Shown: positions 33,093 through 44,079, counted from the first letter of the stretch. The stretch: 64,000 nt of DNA from Cladocopium goreaui (GCA_947184155.2 CAMXCT020001023.1:62001-126000); one strand, 5' to 3'. Notes: a model not told the origin generated them from the letters alone. Numbers and translations: made by a program.

Positions 33093-33449
33093 GGGAGCAA
33101 CTCATTTCGAAGAAATGATGATCCCCTTATTTGTATAGAAGAGGAAAAATTTTGTGGCGACAAAATTAGGTTGGGTGTTTTTGACTTCCACCTCCTGTGT
33201 TTCACACCTGTGCGTAAACAACAAGAAAATTGTGAAAACAAATCTGTTTAATTTTTCAAAGACGGTTGTCACGTTTGACACAAAACAGAAAAGGCTCTAG
33301 GTTTTTTGGTTTGTTGGTTTGAGAGGTTTTTGAACAAGATGTCAAAACCTTCCAAACATCAGCGACATAATTTATATGTGCGCGCACGCCTCAAACCAGG
33401 GTGGGTGAGGTGGGTTTTTCACTTCACTTTTGAGTGGTTGTGAATTTTT
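33093..33449 (+). repeat. A2 repeat of YR-3
   Basis: Second copy of 26151-26508. A 112-base spacer (33450-33561) with a GAAACCTT...AAGGTTTC inverted repeat separates it from B2. Confidence 0.92.
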
Positions 33450-33561
33450 CCCGCCCAAACTGTCAGTTCTCCCGCCCCTATTTTCCCGAAACCTTGGACG
33501 CTTCGCGCGAGGAAGGTTTCCTTCTCTTTTTACAGATCCTAGAGCCTAACCCTTAGCCGTT

Positions 33562-33906
33562 TGACGGTTAAACGGGATCGTACTTTTTCCCCTTTGCTCC
33601 GAATGAAAAAAGGTGTGCCCCGAGTGATGTCAGCCATTTTTGGAACGCTTCATTTTGTGACAGCTGTTTTTCCGTGCCAGCATCCATTTTTGAGAAGACA
33701 AGAAAATTTTGGAGAAAATTTTTAAGAGAATGGACCAAGTTTCTGAAAAGAAACGTTTGGGGATCCAATTGCGAACGACGATGCGTACATGTGATATATT
33801 TCACATATATATACATGTGCACTCTTATATGATAATATACGCACAATAAGGTTACAGGTATAAGGTGGAAACTTCCACCCAGCCGGTTTCCTCGAGAAAC
33901 AAATAA
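33562..33906 (+). repeat. B2 repeat of YR-3
   Basis: Second copy of 32748-33092. Its last bases AAATAA abut the resumed YR-2 recombinase codons at 33907. Confidence 0.93.
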
Positions 33907-35288
33907 GTCTGGCTTATTTGGCTGTATCTGATGGTTCAAAGGTTGCTGCATCTAGAGGTATGTCACTCTTGGAAGCTTTGCGGTTTGCCAGATTTGTCAT
34001 GCAGATTCCCATTCCTGACAGGCTGCTGAACGATGCTCAGCTCCGTGGACGTGCTCAGCGTCTTATGTCAACAAAGGTTGACTACAGGCCAGCGAGGCCG
34101 CTGAAGACAGCAGAGGTGGTCATGATGGAGAAAGGCATGGTTGGTGACATGGATACCATTGACAAGTACATGCTTGGTGCTGCACTTTTTTGTCTGTATT
34201 CACGGTCTAGGTGGAGTGACATTCAGCATTTGGACAGTCTCTGGGTTGACCGCACTGAACATGATGGTGAAATTTTTGGGTTCATTGAGACGAGGACAAT
34301 TCATCACAAGACTGCAACTTCTTTGAAGAAGAAGCGTGTGTTTCTGCCCATAGTCAGTCCCATTTTGGGAATCACTACAACAGATTGGACAGAGGCATGG
34401 TTTGCAGTTTTGAACGACCTGAAGGTGTGCATCGATGCGAGGCCTTTTGGCGCATTGTGTCGTGCTCCTACAGCAGATGGGGCGCTTTGTCTTAGGTCGG
34501 TTTCTTCGGATGAGATCAGTGCGTTTCTGAATCGGTTCTTGAGAACAACTGGAGACAATTTGGTGAGTTCACACAGCTTGAAACATACAACGCTATCATG
34601 GTGCAGTTCATATGGAATGGAGGAGCCTCTTAGGACTTTGCTTGGGCACCATGAGCTGCCGGGGTCAAAGAGTATGGCTGTTTACTCACGTGACATGCTC
34701 ACCAGATCGCTTCAAGCTTACTGTGCAATGCTTGCAAATATCAGAGCTGATCATTTCAGACCGGATGAATCTCGCACCTCCAGATTGTTGGACCTTATGA
34801 GGATTCAAGATGGTTCCGTTCAAAAACAGCATGCTGTTAGTGAAGCAACTGTGCCTGCTGACAGGACGCAGACGGAGGTGCCCATTGATGATTATGTGGA
34901 ACCGCCTACACCGTTGCCAAGCCCAACAGCACCGGAACCTGGCGTAGGGGGTGATGAAACTGATGACAGTGATTTGGCATCCACAAGTTCGGATTCCTCT
35001 CAGGACTCTCCCTCTTTTGGGGGGCGTGCAAGCTCAGCAGATTTCATTTCTGCACCTGTTTGGAGAAATTGCAAGAGTCATGTTGTGCACAAGTGCAGCA
35101 CCAGGCCCAATCAGACCATTTGTGGACGTCTTGTTTCGACCCCAAACTTTGAAATGTTGGAGAAGTGCTGCAGCACCGTCAATGCAAGGTGCAGTCGTTG
35201 CTTTAAGGGCGACGTGGTGTCTTCAGTGGAAGGCCTGGTGGACGCCTTGGATGCTGCAAAGAGCAAGCGTCTAAAAGTAGACAGCTAG
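33907..35288 (+). pseudogene. Tyrosine recombinase of YR-2, 3' part with active site
   Basis: The resumed frame reads CLAYLAVSDGSKVAASRGMSLLEALRF, then LYSRSRWSDI (about 34195), an intervening domain, SSHSLKHTTLSW (about 34568), LLGHHE and AVYSRDML (about 34676). The conserved set is Arg ... His-x-x-Lys ... His ... Tyr. After a Pro/Asp/Ser-rich linker (34850-35030) comes the C-terminal domain TICGRLV ... ARCSRCFKGD. The part after 33907 is intact, but the gene as a whole is broken by YR-3 and by the frameshift near 25640. Confidence 0.88.
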
Positions 35289-35731
35289 CAGTTGAGATCG
35301 AATGTCATGCGTTTGGAGGAAAAAGAAAAGATCTTCTCCTTCTTTTGGAAAGCCAAACGGTTGGTTGCATTTTCAGTGCACAGTGCTGAGCGCAGCACAC
35401 ACAACGGAAAGCCGTTCATCAGTTGTCATGTTGTGAGACAATTTGGATTGATGCTGAAAGCAGCATGGCATGAGTTGAAAGCAACCGCATGCCGGCTCAA
35501 AGGAGCGACCAGCGTTTGAGCTGGGACGTCAACCAGTGGCATAAGTGTCATTTTGGTTTTTTGTTTGAGCAAAGGTTCATTCCATGAGTGCTGAAAGACT
35601 GCTTAAATTTCGGGGGTCACCTTCCTGGGCACTATGTTTTTGCATCCAACTCCTTTTTCAAACCCTTGCACTGCAGTTTGAATTTGATAGGGGGTTTGCA
35701 CTGAGCAGACCGGACGGTATAGTGCGGTGAG
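35289..35731. other. YR-2 spacer between recombinase and Gag
   Basis: An open frame at 35292-35519 has no counterpart in the other copies and I do not call it a gene. A pyrimidine-rich stretch ending CACTGCAG at about 35677-35684 could serve as an acceptor for trans-splicing of the Gag message; this is inference. Confidence 0.4.
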
Positions 35732-36937
35732 ATGGCCCTGGCATCCATTTTGGATTCGGAGGCGACCTTCACTCAACAAGCTCAAGAGGTTGGCTTGACA
35801 GAGCCATGGATTGATGCTCTTAAGGCCAATTCATTGGCAACATTTGCAAAGCTGAGTTTCGCGATTACAAGTCCTGGAACGGTGGCTACAGACGAACAAA
35901 TCAACAGGTTTCTCAACACCATGCGTGGTGGAGCTGTGGCGACGATTGCAGAGTTATCTGCATTCAAGAGGCTGCTTTTTGAGAGTCAGACAATGATGAT
36001 GCATCGTTTCAAGTCAGTTGCCAAAGGCGAAGAAGCAGTGCCGAAACGTTTGGCGCCGCCAGAGAGAGAGGCCCGTTTGGCCCGGCAGAAGCAGCAACTC
36101 CGAGGTTTGGATATTTCTGGGCCGATGGAACCGGCACATGGCCTATATGACCTTTGTGCAGCAATGATCGAGAAGAATGAAATCAGTTACATTAGCCCAA
36201 CAAGATGTCTGACTCGTCAACAGGAACTTTTGGGAAACAAGCCAGAGAAGGAGATACAGCTTGATGCCACGAAAACGACATTGGTCATCAAGGAACAAGC
36301 GGCAGCACAGGAAATCAGCATCAATTCCGATTTGGCTTTGTATCAGGCTTTACAACGCAGAGCATTGGCTATGGATTTGACTGGCTTGGCAACTTTCGAA
36401 GTTTCAAAAAAGTGGATTGACCACATGTTTGCCATCTACGCCCAGGCCCCTGCACCGGGTTTTCAGAAGGTAAGTCAGTCACAGCTTCTTCGTGCAGATC
36501 GCCATTCTTTTGTCAGGTTGAGCGAGACGTTTACAGGTAATTTGAAAGTTGCTCCAATGGCGGGATTGCCGCTGGACCCATTGATTGAGAGGTTCGAGAC
36601 GGACATGTCCATCACCTATTACATGTTGCCCATCCCTGCCTCGCAGAGTGCGGCTTCTGTGGACAAGCCTGACAAGAAGCGACCTGAGCCGGCACCCAAG
36701 CAGGCGGCTGCGCCTAGCAAATTTCAAAAGGGCGGAGCCAAAGGAAAAAGCAAGGGCAAGAAACGTGAGCCGGTGCCGCAGGCTCTCAAAGGAATGCATT
36801 CTCGAACTCCCCAAGGAGATCCTATCTGTTTTGGCTTCAACCTTGGTACATGCAAACTTGGATCAGCATGTACGCGAAAACACGTGTGCGCTGTGCCCAA
36901 CTGCTACAAGAACCATCCGCAGACGGAGCACCAGTGA
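35732..36937 (+). CDS. Gag of YR-2 with CCCH zinc finger
   Basis: An intact 401-residue frame starting MALASILDSEATF. Family blocks are present: RLLFESQTMMM, PPEREARLARQK, EPAHGLYDLCAAMIE, SPTRCLTRQQE, LQRRALAMD and SQLLRADRHSF. A Lys/Gly-rich linker (GGAKGKSKGKK) leads to C-x7-C-x5-C-x3-H (CFGFNLGTCKLGSACTRKH) near residues 365-384. It probably coats the RNA intermediate. The stop TGA (36935-36937) is followed by CTT and the frame continues directly into Pol. Confidence 0.9.
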   Translation: MALASILDSEATFTQQAQEVGLTEPWIDALKANSLATFAKLSFAITSPGTVATDEQINRFLNTMRGGAVATIAELSAFKRLLFESQTMMMHRFKSVAKGEEAVPKRLAPPEREARLARQKQQLRGLDISGPMEPAHGLYDLCAAMIEKNEISYISPTRCLTRQQELLGNKPEKEIQLDATKTTLVIKEQAAAQEISINSDLALYQALQRRALAMDLTGLATFEVSKKWIDHMFAIYAQAPAPGFQKVSQSQLLRADRHSFVRLSETFTGNLKVAPMAGLPLDPLIERFETDMSITYYMLPIPASQSAASVDKPDKKRPEPAPKQAAAPSKFQKGGAKGKSKGKKREPVPQALKGMHSRTPQGDPICFGFNLGTCKLGSACTRKHVCAVPNCYKNHPQTEHQ

Positions 36938-36940
36938 CTT
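36935..36940 (+). promoter_or_regulatory. Probable readthrough stop, TGA CTT (YR-2)
   Basis: Gag and Pol are in one frame with only this TGA between them. The following triplet is CTT rather than the CTA seen in YR-1, YR-3 and YR-4. Here Pol also has an ATG at 36992. Confidence 0.6.
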
Positions 36941-39900
36941 TTACATTCACCTTTGGTTTCATCCCATGCTGCAAAGCGCAAAGCCGAGTCTATGAGCAAT
37001 GAACAGGCCAGTCAATCTGGCCATGTGAAACCACAGCTTGGTGCCAGCGGATATTTTTGCATGGAGCTTTTTTGTGGGTCTGGTAACCTGACTTACGCTA
37101 TGAAGCATTTCTTTCCGGATAGCTTTGGTGTGGATCATAAGGTTGGGAAACAGCATGTCAAAGTCATTTGTTTGGACTTGACTCGGGAGGATCATCAACA
37201 GCTTGTCGAGCAGTGGGCGCTGTCACCTCACTGTTTGTGGGTGCACTTTGGTGTGCCATGTGGTACAGCGTCGAGGGCCAGGTTCAAACGCATCAGCAAG
37301 ACAATACATGGGCCCCCTCCTTTGAGAAGCTTGAAATGGCCAGACGGATTACCCAATGTGAAGGGTACGAACCTTTTGCGTCTCAGGGCAGCCAATCGGC
37401 TGTATGCGTTTATGTCCAGGTTGATTATTAAACTGGATGATCGAAATATTACTTGGACTGTCGAGAACCCTTGGACCAGTTTGTTATGGAACACTTCGTA
37501 CTGGCGTCGTGTGGAATCAATGGTGAAGGCTTATTATGCGGAAGTGCACAACTGCATGTTTGGGGGTCAGCGCCTCAAGCGCACCTGTATTGCCTCAAAC
37601 AATGAGGCGGTGATGGCTCTCAATATTTTATGTGATGGTTCTCACGAGCATGCACCTTGGTCCATTCAAAATGGTGTTTTCGACACGGCTCGTGAGGCGG
37701 AATATACTCCGGCATTAGCCAAAGCTTTGGCAACAACAATTTTGGAGTCCTTGGCAGGCGAATATAAACTGACGAATGTGTCTCAGGTGGCCAAAAAGCT
37801 GAAGTTATCTCACTTTCAGGCCATAGCTGCCGGCAAGCAGCCCACCAAATCTTTGGCTTTTCCCACGGTCCCGGAGTTTGCTTATATTTTGGTTTTGGCC
37901 AATCTTCCGCAGACAGTTAATTTTTCTTTGCTGCGTGATGTTACAACAACTTGCACAACTTTGGATGTAGCAGGCACCCATTTTTTGGTGCCGTGTGGCT
38001 GCAAGCTCTTGCGAAGGACTACTAAGAGGGGAGAAAACCGTCCATTCAAGTATACAGTGGAGCACACTCCATCTCTCAGCTCAATGGGGGATATTGGATG
38101 TAACATGGATGAGTTTGCAACAAAGCGTGCTACCCCAGTTCTTAGTTGCATTGGGCATGGCGGTGATGGAAAGACTCGCTGTGAGGGTACTGCTGCCATT
38201 GCTTTTGTTTCTATGCCAACGGAAGGTGAAGTTCTCCAGGACTGGGTTTTTGGGGTCAGGTGGACACCGGAGTCTTTTTTGCAACAAGCAGTCAGTGTGG
38301 GCCATCCTTTCAAAAATTTTTCTGGATTATCTGATGATGTGAGGGCGGCTTGTGAGTTTGCGGCCAGTGCAGCACATGAGCAAGTGGTTGAGTTGAGATG
38401 CAAAAAATTGGGGTCGTGGCTTCAGAAAGTCAGAGCGCTTGAGAGTGAGGAGAAGTTGCTGAAGGAAAAAATGCCTCTGGAAAGGCGTCGCATACTGGAG
38501 TCCAAGCGTATTGCTTTTATGAGACATGTCATCCAGGAGGAGGGCTACGATGACAAACATTTGGCAGATGATTTGGAGCAAGGTTTCGCCCTTGTCGGTG
38601 AAGCACCGCGATCCTCTGTTTTGCCATCTAAGGTTGTGCCGGCGACGATCTCACAGCAGGATCTGGGTTTGCATTCTTCGAAGGCCAACAAGGCCTTGAG
38701 ATACATGACGCGCAGCTGCGGTGATGAGGCCTTGGACAATCAATTGTGGGAAAAGACTCAAGCGGAAGTTGCAAAGGGCTGGATGGTTGGCCCTTTGGAT
38801 TGGGATGCTCTTCCTCCTGGTTCGTCGGTTTCAAGAAGGTTCCCGCTGGCACAAGCGGGTAAAGTCCGACCAATAGATGATCTTTCTCAATCTCAGGTGA
38901 ATGCCACGGTGAGCACTTACGAACAAGCTACAGTGGATGGACCTGATGTCATATGTGCACTGGCAGTATATATGATGTTCTGTTTGCATGCCAATGGGCG
39001 GCCAACTGGGTTGAGAGGGCGGTCTCTGGACTTAGCATCAGCGTACCGTCAGCTTGCTATCGCTGATGATTCATTGGCCCACGCCTACCTATCAGTTTTT
39101 GACCCGGTCAAAGGAGAAGCTGCCCTCTTCAGGCAGGTTGCTTTGCCGTTTGGGTCGCGGACAGCGGTCAATGCATTTATTCGCTGCGCCAGATTCTTGC
39201 AGTGGGTTGCGGCACATTGTCTTAAGCTCCCCCTTTCTTGTTACTTCGACGACTTTGTGGCTTTTGCAACACCTCAACTATGTGGAAACTCCCAGGCGGT
39301 GCTGTGCCTGATGCTTGACCTGTTTGGCTGGAAATTCGACAAGGAGGGTCCGAAGAGCGACTCTTTTTCTGACAGGGTATCTGCCTTGGGAGTTGTGTTT
39401 GACCTTGCGCAGACTACGGAGGGTTCTTTGCAGGTTCACAATACAGAAAAACGCGTTGAAGATACAACACAATACATAGATGAAATTTTGCAATCAGGCG
39501 TCCTCAGCAAGAAAGGAGCACTGACGTTGAGGGGTCGCCTTGCCTTTTGTGATGCTTTCATTTTTGGGCGTGTTGGAAAGGTTGCTCTGCAGGAGATAAC
39601 AAGGCATGCGTATGCAGTTCCTTTTGCATCCGAGATGAATGCAAGACTGGTGGAATCTTTGAAGCTTCTGAAAAGCCGTGTGCTTAATGGTTCTCCGAGA
39701 TCACTGAGCTGTAAGTTGCTGGACACTTTTTTCCTCTTCACAGATGCAAGCTTCAACCGCGACACTGGTGCGGGGTTGGGGGCGGTCCTAATCTCGGGCA
39801 CTGGTCAAGTGCTATCCTGGTTTGGTTTGCAGAGAGATACAAAGTCTCTTTCCTTTTTCTTGACGGAGAACCGTGAGACGATAATTGGTGAAATGGAAAC

Positions 39901-40233
39901 GCTTTCAGTTTCCATGTCAATTCTGCTGTGGGGCGACCTCCTACATTCCTCTCAACTGGTGATTTATATCGACAACGAAGGTGCACGTTTTTCTCTGATC
40001 AAAGGTTACTCGGACTCACGTCCTATCACTGCAATTTGTGCGTTGACAGCGGTCGCATTAGACAGGCATGTGATTCTCCCCTGGTATAGCAGGGTCCTTC
40101 GAGTTCAAACTTGGCTGACTTCCCTTCCAGAGACACTCCACACCAACTCCTTCGAAAAGAAGCTCAGGCTCCGAGAGCGGAAGTCCTGAGAGTGTTTCAA
40201 GAAAGCTTGAACTTTCTTAGAAAGTTTGGATAG
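36938..40233 (+). pseudogene. Pol of YR-2: methyltransferase-like, reverse transcriptase, RNase H
   Basis: One frame runs from the Gag stop to 40189; the first ATG is 36992. Methyltransferase-like motifs are MELFCGSGNLT (about 37061), VPCGTASRAR (about 37253), VENPWTSLLW (about 37460) and RLKRTC (about 37573). Reverse transcriptase motifs are SRRFPLAQAGKVRPIDD (about 38830), SLDLASAYRQL (about 39023), LPFGSRTAVNAF (about 39150) and the active site CYFDDF (about 39238). RNase H shows FTDASFN (about 39736), EMETLSV (about 39891) and YIDNEGAR (about 39965). Near 40093 a one-base change shifts the frame: the other frame continues PSSSNLADFPSRD to a stop at 40231-40233, so the last RNase H Asp is lost from the main frame. 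Confidence 0.9.
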
Positions 40234-40260
40234 CCACCTTGACATGGGTGGGGTCCGTGG

Positions 40261-40458
40261 CAAAAGACGGGCTATGGACTTCCCCAATGTCTAGGAGTGA
40301 AAAAGGCGTGTGGTGCTTCGGATGTCAGCAGATGTTTTCATGTTTTTATTTCCAGTGAGAGGGTCTTTTCACGATGGCGTTTTTTTTCCGGCGTGCGTGG
40401 CAGGCGTAATTTTTAATAAGGTTTATGTGTCTACGGTTTTTAGTACGTTTGGAAATAA
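40261..40458 (+). repeat. B1 repeat of YR-2
   Basis: 198 bases, one substitution from B2 (41055-41252). It ends TTTGGAAATAA, fused to the GTTGCAACT start of A2. Confidence 0.94.
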
Positions 40459-40907
40459 GTTGCAACTCAGCTTGCTGATGAGACTTTATTTCCTTTAGTA
40501 CTAAAAAAGAAGTTGGGAGCAACTTCTAGTAGACACGCGGTCCTGCCCCTCGCCTTTACGCGTCCCTTCTCTACGCGTCTGCGACAGCATTCGGGTTCTG
40601 GTACTGCTCTGTTTACTTGGTAAACTCTGGCTGTACCTTGCTCAACAAACTGGGGTTTGTTGGTTTTTCTGTTGACGCGTTTTTTATGGTTCTGTTTTTA
40701 CAGAACTTGTTTGTTTATCTGTGTGATGTTCTTGTTTTTTATCTGTCAATGAGTGCATGACTTTTAAAACAAGAACCTTTGTTTTCTGTAAGTAAAACAT
40801 GTCACACTGGTTCAGAGGAATCTTCTTTTACGTGTGGCCGTTATCAGTCAAGGCCTCCTAGGGAGGGTGGGCGGGTTCGCACGTTTTTTCCTGTGACTCG
40901 TTGTTTG
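40459..40907 (+). repeat. A2 repeat of YR-2
   Basis: Second copy of 24681-25127. A spacer of about 147 bases separates it from B2. Confidence 0.93.
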
Positions 40908-40933
40908 TGCCCCCCTCCCCCCCTACAGTTTTT

Positions 40934-40968
40934 AAGAACGGTTGCGGAATGCCGCCCTTACCGTTCTT
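40934..40968. repeat. Hairpin in the A2-B2 spacer of YR-2
   Basis: AAGAACGGT and ACCGTTCTT form a perfect 9-bp stem with a 17-base loop. A related ACCGTTCTTTTTT string occurs at the end of the YR-4 A repeats. Confidence 0.65.
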
Positions 40969-41054
40969 TGGGAAAGCCTTTTTTCTTCATATATTTTCGT
41001 GCGGAACGCCGCCTAGGGTCATGGAACGCCATTATTTCCCTCTTTTTTGCGCCC

Positions 41055-41252
41055 CAAAAGACGGGCTATGGACTTCCCCAATGTCTAGGAGTGAAAAAGG
41101 CGTGTGGTGCTTCGGATGTCAGCAGATGTTTTCATGTTTTTATTTCCAGTGAGAGGGTTTTTTCACGATGGCGTTTTTTTTCCGGCGTGCGTGGCAGGCG
41201 TAATTTTTAATAAGGTTTATGTGTCTACGGTTTTTAGTACGTTTGGAAATAA
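41055..41252 (+). repeat. B2 repeat of YR-2
   Basis: Second copy of 40261-40458. The following base 41253 resumes the YR-1 Pol frame. Confidence 0.94.
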
Positions 41253-43621
41253 AGTTTCATACAAGCGAAGAAGCAGCATACCCTCCACAATTTTGCAGGG
41301 CAGTTGCTTCACTCATTGCGGAAATTGCAGTTCGCGAAGGCTTTGCTTTACCTCCCACAAACCTTTTCGATTTTGATGCACCTGACACTCTTCTCACCAA
41401 ACACCTTCTACGGGGCTCTGTGGGCATTCAACCGCGTGGTGCGCAATTCTCATTTCTTCCTTTTCTTTTAATGAACATTGGATGCCACAAGATGATCTTC
41501 CAGAACATTGCTTTCCAAATCAAAAGCTTCCTCTTCCATTTCCTAAGGGGTCAATTTTTCCCCCTGAGCTCCAGTTTGATGATGGGTCATGTTCAAGAGC
41601 TCAATTCAATACATCTTCGAAAGACGAGAGGAAGATGAAAGTGTTGATCCCTATTTCTCCAAAAGAATTTCTTGTGAAACTTGCCGGGACCAAACATCCC
41701 AGTCAATTAAGCATTTCCGCGTGGGGATGGTACCCACAAGCGATTGGAGAACTGTCCAGAAAGAAACAAGATGAATATCTCAGGGATCAAGCGAGGATGT
41801 TGACATCCATCCTTTCAAGAGCAAAAGAACTCTCGCCTTCGGAATCCAAGAGGAAGTTACATAGTGATGATGTGATCAAAACTGTCAATGTGAAGAAGAG
41901 GCTTTGCTTGCTTGAAGAGTTATTGCGTGCAGTGGACCATCCTGACATGAAAATAGTTGATGATCTGGACAGTGACAAAGGTTTCAGGTTGACAGGATGG
42001 CTGGAGCCTTCTGGATTATTTGGCAAACTTGTGACCCCTCCACAGATTTCGAGGGATACTCTGGAGGCACTTTCACTGTGTTTGAATACCGCGGCCATCA
42101 ATCGGTGTGAGCGTAACTCTTCAGACGATATGTCGAAGGTTCTCTTGGACATCACCCTTGATGAACTGAAGAGGAACTGGATTGTTCGTGAAGTTGATCT
42201 TGGTGACTTGGAAAAAGGAACGATCCTCTCTCCGAGGTTCATCATTCAACAAGGTGAGAAATCAAGAGCCATCGATGACTTTACCTATTCCAACATAAAT
42301 TCGACAGTTGGAACTTCTGAAAAGATCATCCTTCAAGGGGTTGATGAAATTGCTTCTTTGATCAAGCAGATTTTTGTCTCTGGAATCGATGACATCGTGG
42401 GAAGGACCTACGATATGGAGGCAGCATACAGACAGCTGCCGATACACCCAGATGACAGAAACAAAGCTGTAGTTTGCGTGTATGATCCCGCCAAAAAGGG
42501 AGTTAGAGGCTTTGAGATGGCCACGATGCCCTTCGGAGCTATAGCGTCGGTGCATGCGTTTTTACGAACTGCTGCTGCTGTGAACAATATTGGATGCAGT
42601 TTGTTAGACATACCAATGATCGACATCGTATTTCGATGACTTTACAGTGGTAACGAAGGCTGAGCTTTCGAAGGGTACTGGGCTTGCAGTGCAAACGTTG
42701 TTTGAGGTTCTTGGGCTCCATTTGAGTACATCTGACAAGAAGAACTTGGACTTCTCTAAAGTCTTCTCTGCATTGGGTGTTGCGTTCGACCTGCACAAGC
42801 AAGTTGACAACTCATTTTCTATAAGGAACACTGAACAGAGAGTTAAAGAACTTGTGGAAAGAATTGATGCTGTTGTTGCATCTGGGAAACTTGGGGGAAG
42901 AGAGGCTAAAGGGCTGAGAAGTCGTTTGAGTTTCGCATGCTCTCAGATATATGGTCGAACTTCCGCGTCGGTCATGAAAGACCTTGGAAGGTACGAGACG
43001 GCGCGACACCCGCTCAGGTTGAGTGGTAACACTCAAATGCTTCTTGATCTCATGAAATCACACCTCTTGGTTGGGATGCCTCGTAAAGTCACCTTTGGCG
43101 ATTCTGAAGTCGTGCGCGTTTTTACCGATGGGTCATTAGAAGGAGATGACTCCGCTGGAACGGTGGCTGGAATCGGAGCTGTATTGGTGGATGATTCGGG
43201 GAACTGTGTCAAGGCCTTTTCATACATCCCAAAATCCAATGACGTTGAAGTCATAGGCGGCAAAATACACCAGCTGGAAATTCTCCCGGTTGTGATGGCT
43301 TGTATCGCCTTCGCAGACGACATCAAATCGAAGAACATTTTCATTCACGTAGACAACACGGCCGCACAGTCCTCCTTGATTAATGCTGGCTCCACTAATC
43401 ATACCTCAAGATCCTTGGTCTACTTGTTTCTAGACCTCGAACAACGACTGCAATTCGTTCCGTGGGTCTCCAGGGTAAACTCCTTCTCGAACATAGCTGA
43501 CGGACCTTCGAGGAACTCGTTTGATGAAGTTATGGCCCTTGGCGCTGAATGTTTTGTTTTCCCTGAAGAAGTGTTCGACTTCATTATCAAAGAATTTCAA
43601 AGGAAGATGGCTTCAACTTAG
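41253..43621 (+). pseudogene. Pol of YR-1, remainder: reverse transcriptase and RNase H
   Basis: The frame resumes FHTSEEAAYPPQFCRAV, the end of the methyltransferase-like region. A shift near 41470 leads into the frame running to 42639, with SPRFIIQQGEKSRAIDDF (about 42229), TYDMEAAYRQLPI (about 42409) and TMPFGAIASVHAFLR (about 42521). A further one-base shift just before 42634 is required to read YFDDFTVV, the active site. That last frame runs intact to 43621 with RNase H residues in FTDGSLEGDD (about 43120), LEILPVV (about 43276), HVDNTAAQ (about 43347) and VNSFSNIADGPSR (about 43480). All catalytic residues survive, but the frame is broken twice. Confidence 0.88.
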
Positions 43622-43637
43622 CAGTCAAACATTTGAG

Positions 43638-43937
43638 GATGGGACGAGAGCGTTTGACAATTTGAATCTCATTGATCATTAATGGAAATTTCGAATTGTG
43701 ATTCTGCTTCGTTTGTTTCTGACCTTCAAATTTCATGTGTTCCATCCACATCTTTGGAGATATGCGACATTCAAATTTCAATTCCAACGTATGGATTTCA
43801 GAATTGATTTGAGTTCGAATCATCCCATCGAGGTTCAAAAAGTCGGAGTGTTGCAGCCATTGATTTGCGATCAATGTTTGACCGATGTCCTTCTATTTGT
43901 TTTGTAGAATTTCTTGAGCCTCCCAAATTTAAAATAA
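43638..43937 (+). repeat. B1 repeat of YR-1
   Basis: 300 bases, one difference from B2 (44824-45123). It ends TTTAAAATAA, fused to GATCAATTTC of A2. Confidence 0.93.
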
Positions 43938-44079
43938 GATCAATTTCTAACGTAGTTAGACATCTCTTTATTTTAAATTTGTGAGTTCAGAAATTCAATC
44001 TTACTTCCGTTGCCATGGCTCAAGAAACTCTTCAAAACGCTCGAACATTTATTCATTCACAAACGTTACTTTCTTTTCC
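43938..44079 (+). repeat. A2 repeat of YR-1
   Basis: Second copy of 17819-17960, containing the spliced-leader-like sequence at 44006-44024 and the start codon of the 44015-44791 ORF. Confidence 0.92.

Larger units (their letters stand above)
26151..33906 (+). mobile_element. YR-3: degenerate YR retrotransposon nested in YR-2
   Basis: Its repeats are A1 (26151-26508), B1 (32748-33092), A2 (33093-33449) and B2 (33562-33906). It lies inside the YR-2 recombinase gene, and its removal rejoins that gene in frame with no duplication. The two B copies look identical over 345 bases and the A copies differ at about three positions. In contrast its genes are badly damaged: frameshifts in YR and Gag, and a Pol reduced to fragments without the polymerase active site. 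It must have been mobilised by enzymes from another copy. Confidence 0.95.
24681..41252 (+). mobile_element. YR-2: tyrosine-recombinase retrotransposon nested in YR-1
   Basis: The order is A1 (24681-25127), genes, B1 (40261-40458), A2 (40459-40907), B2 (41055-41252). The edges are fixed because removing 24681-41252 restores an uninterrupted YR-1 reading frame with no duplicated target bases. YR-3 is nested at 26151-33906, leaving about 8.8 kb of YR-2. A1 and A2 differ by one indel, and B1 and B2 by one base. Gag and most of Pol are intact, but YR and the Pol C-terminus carry frameshifts. Confidence 0.95.
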
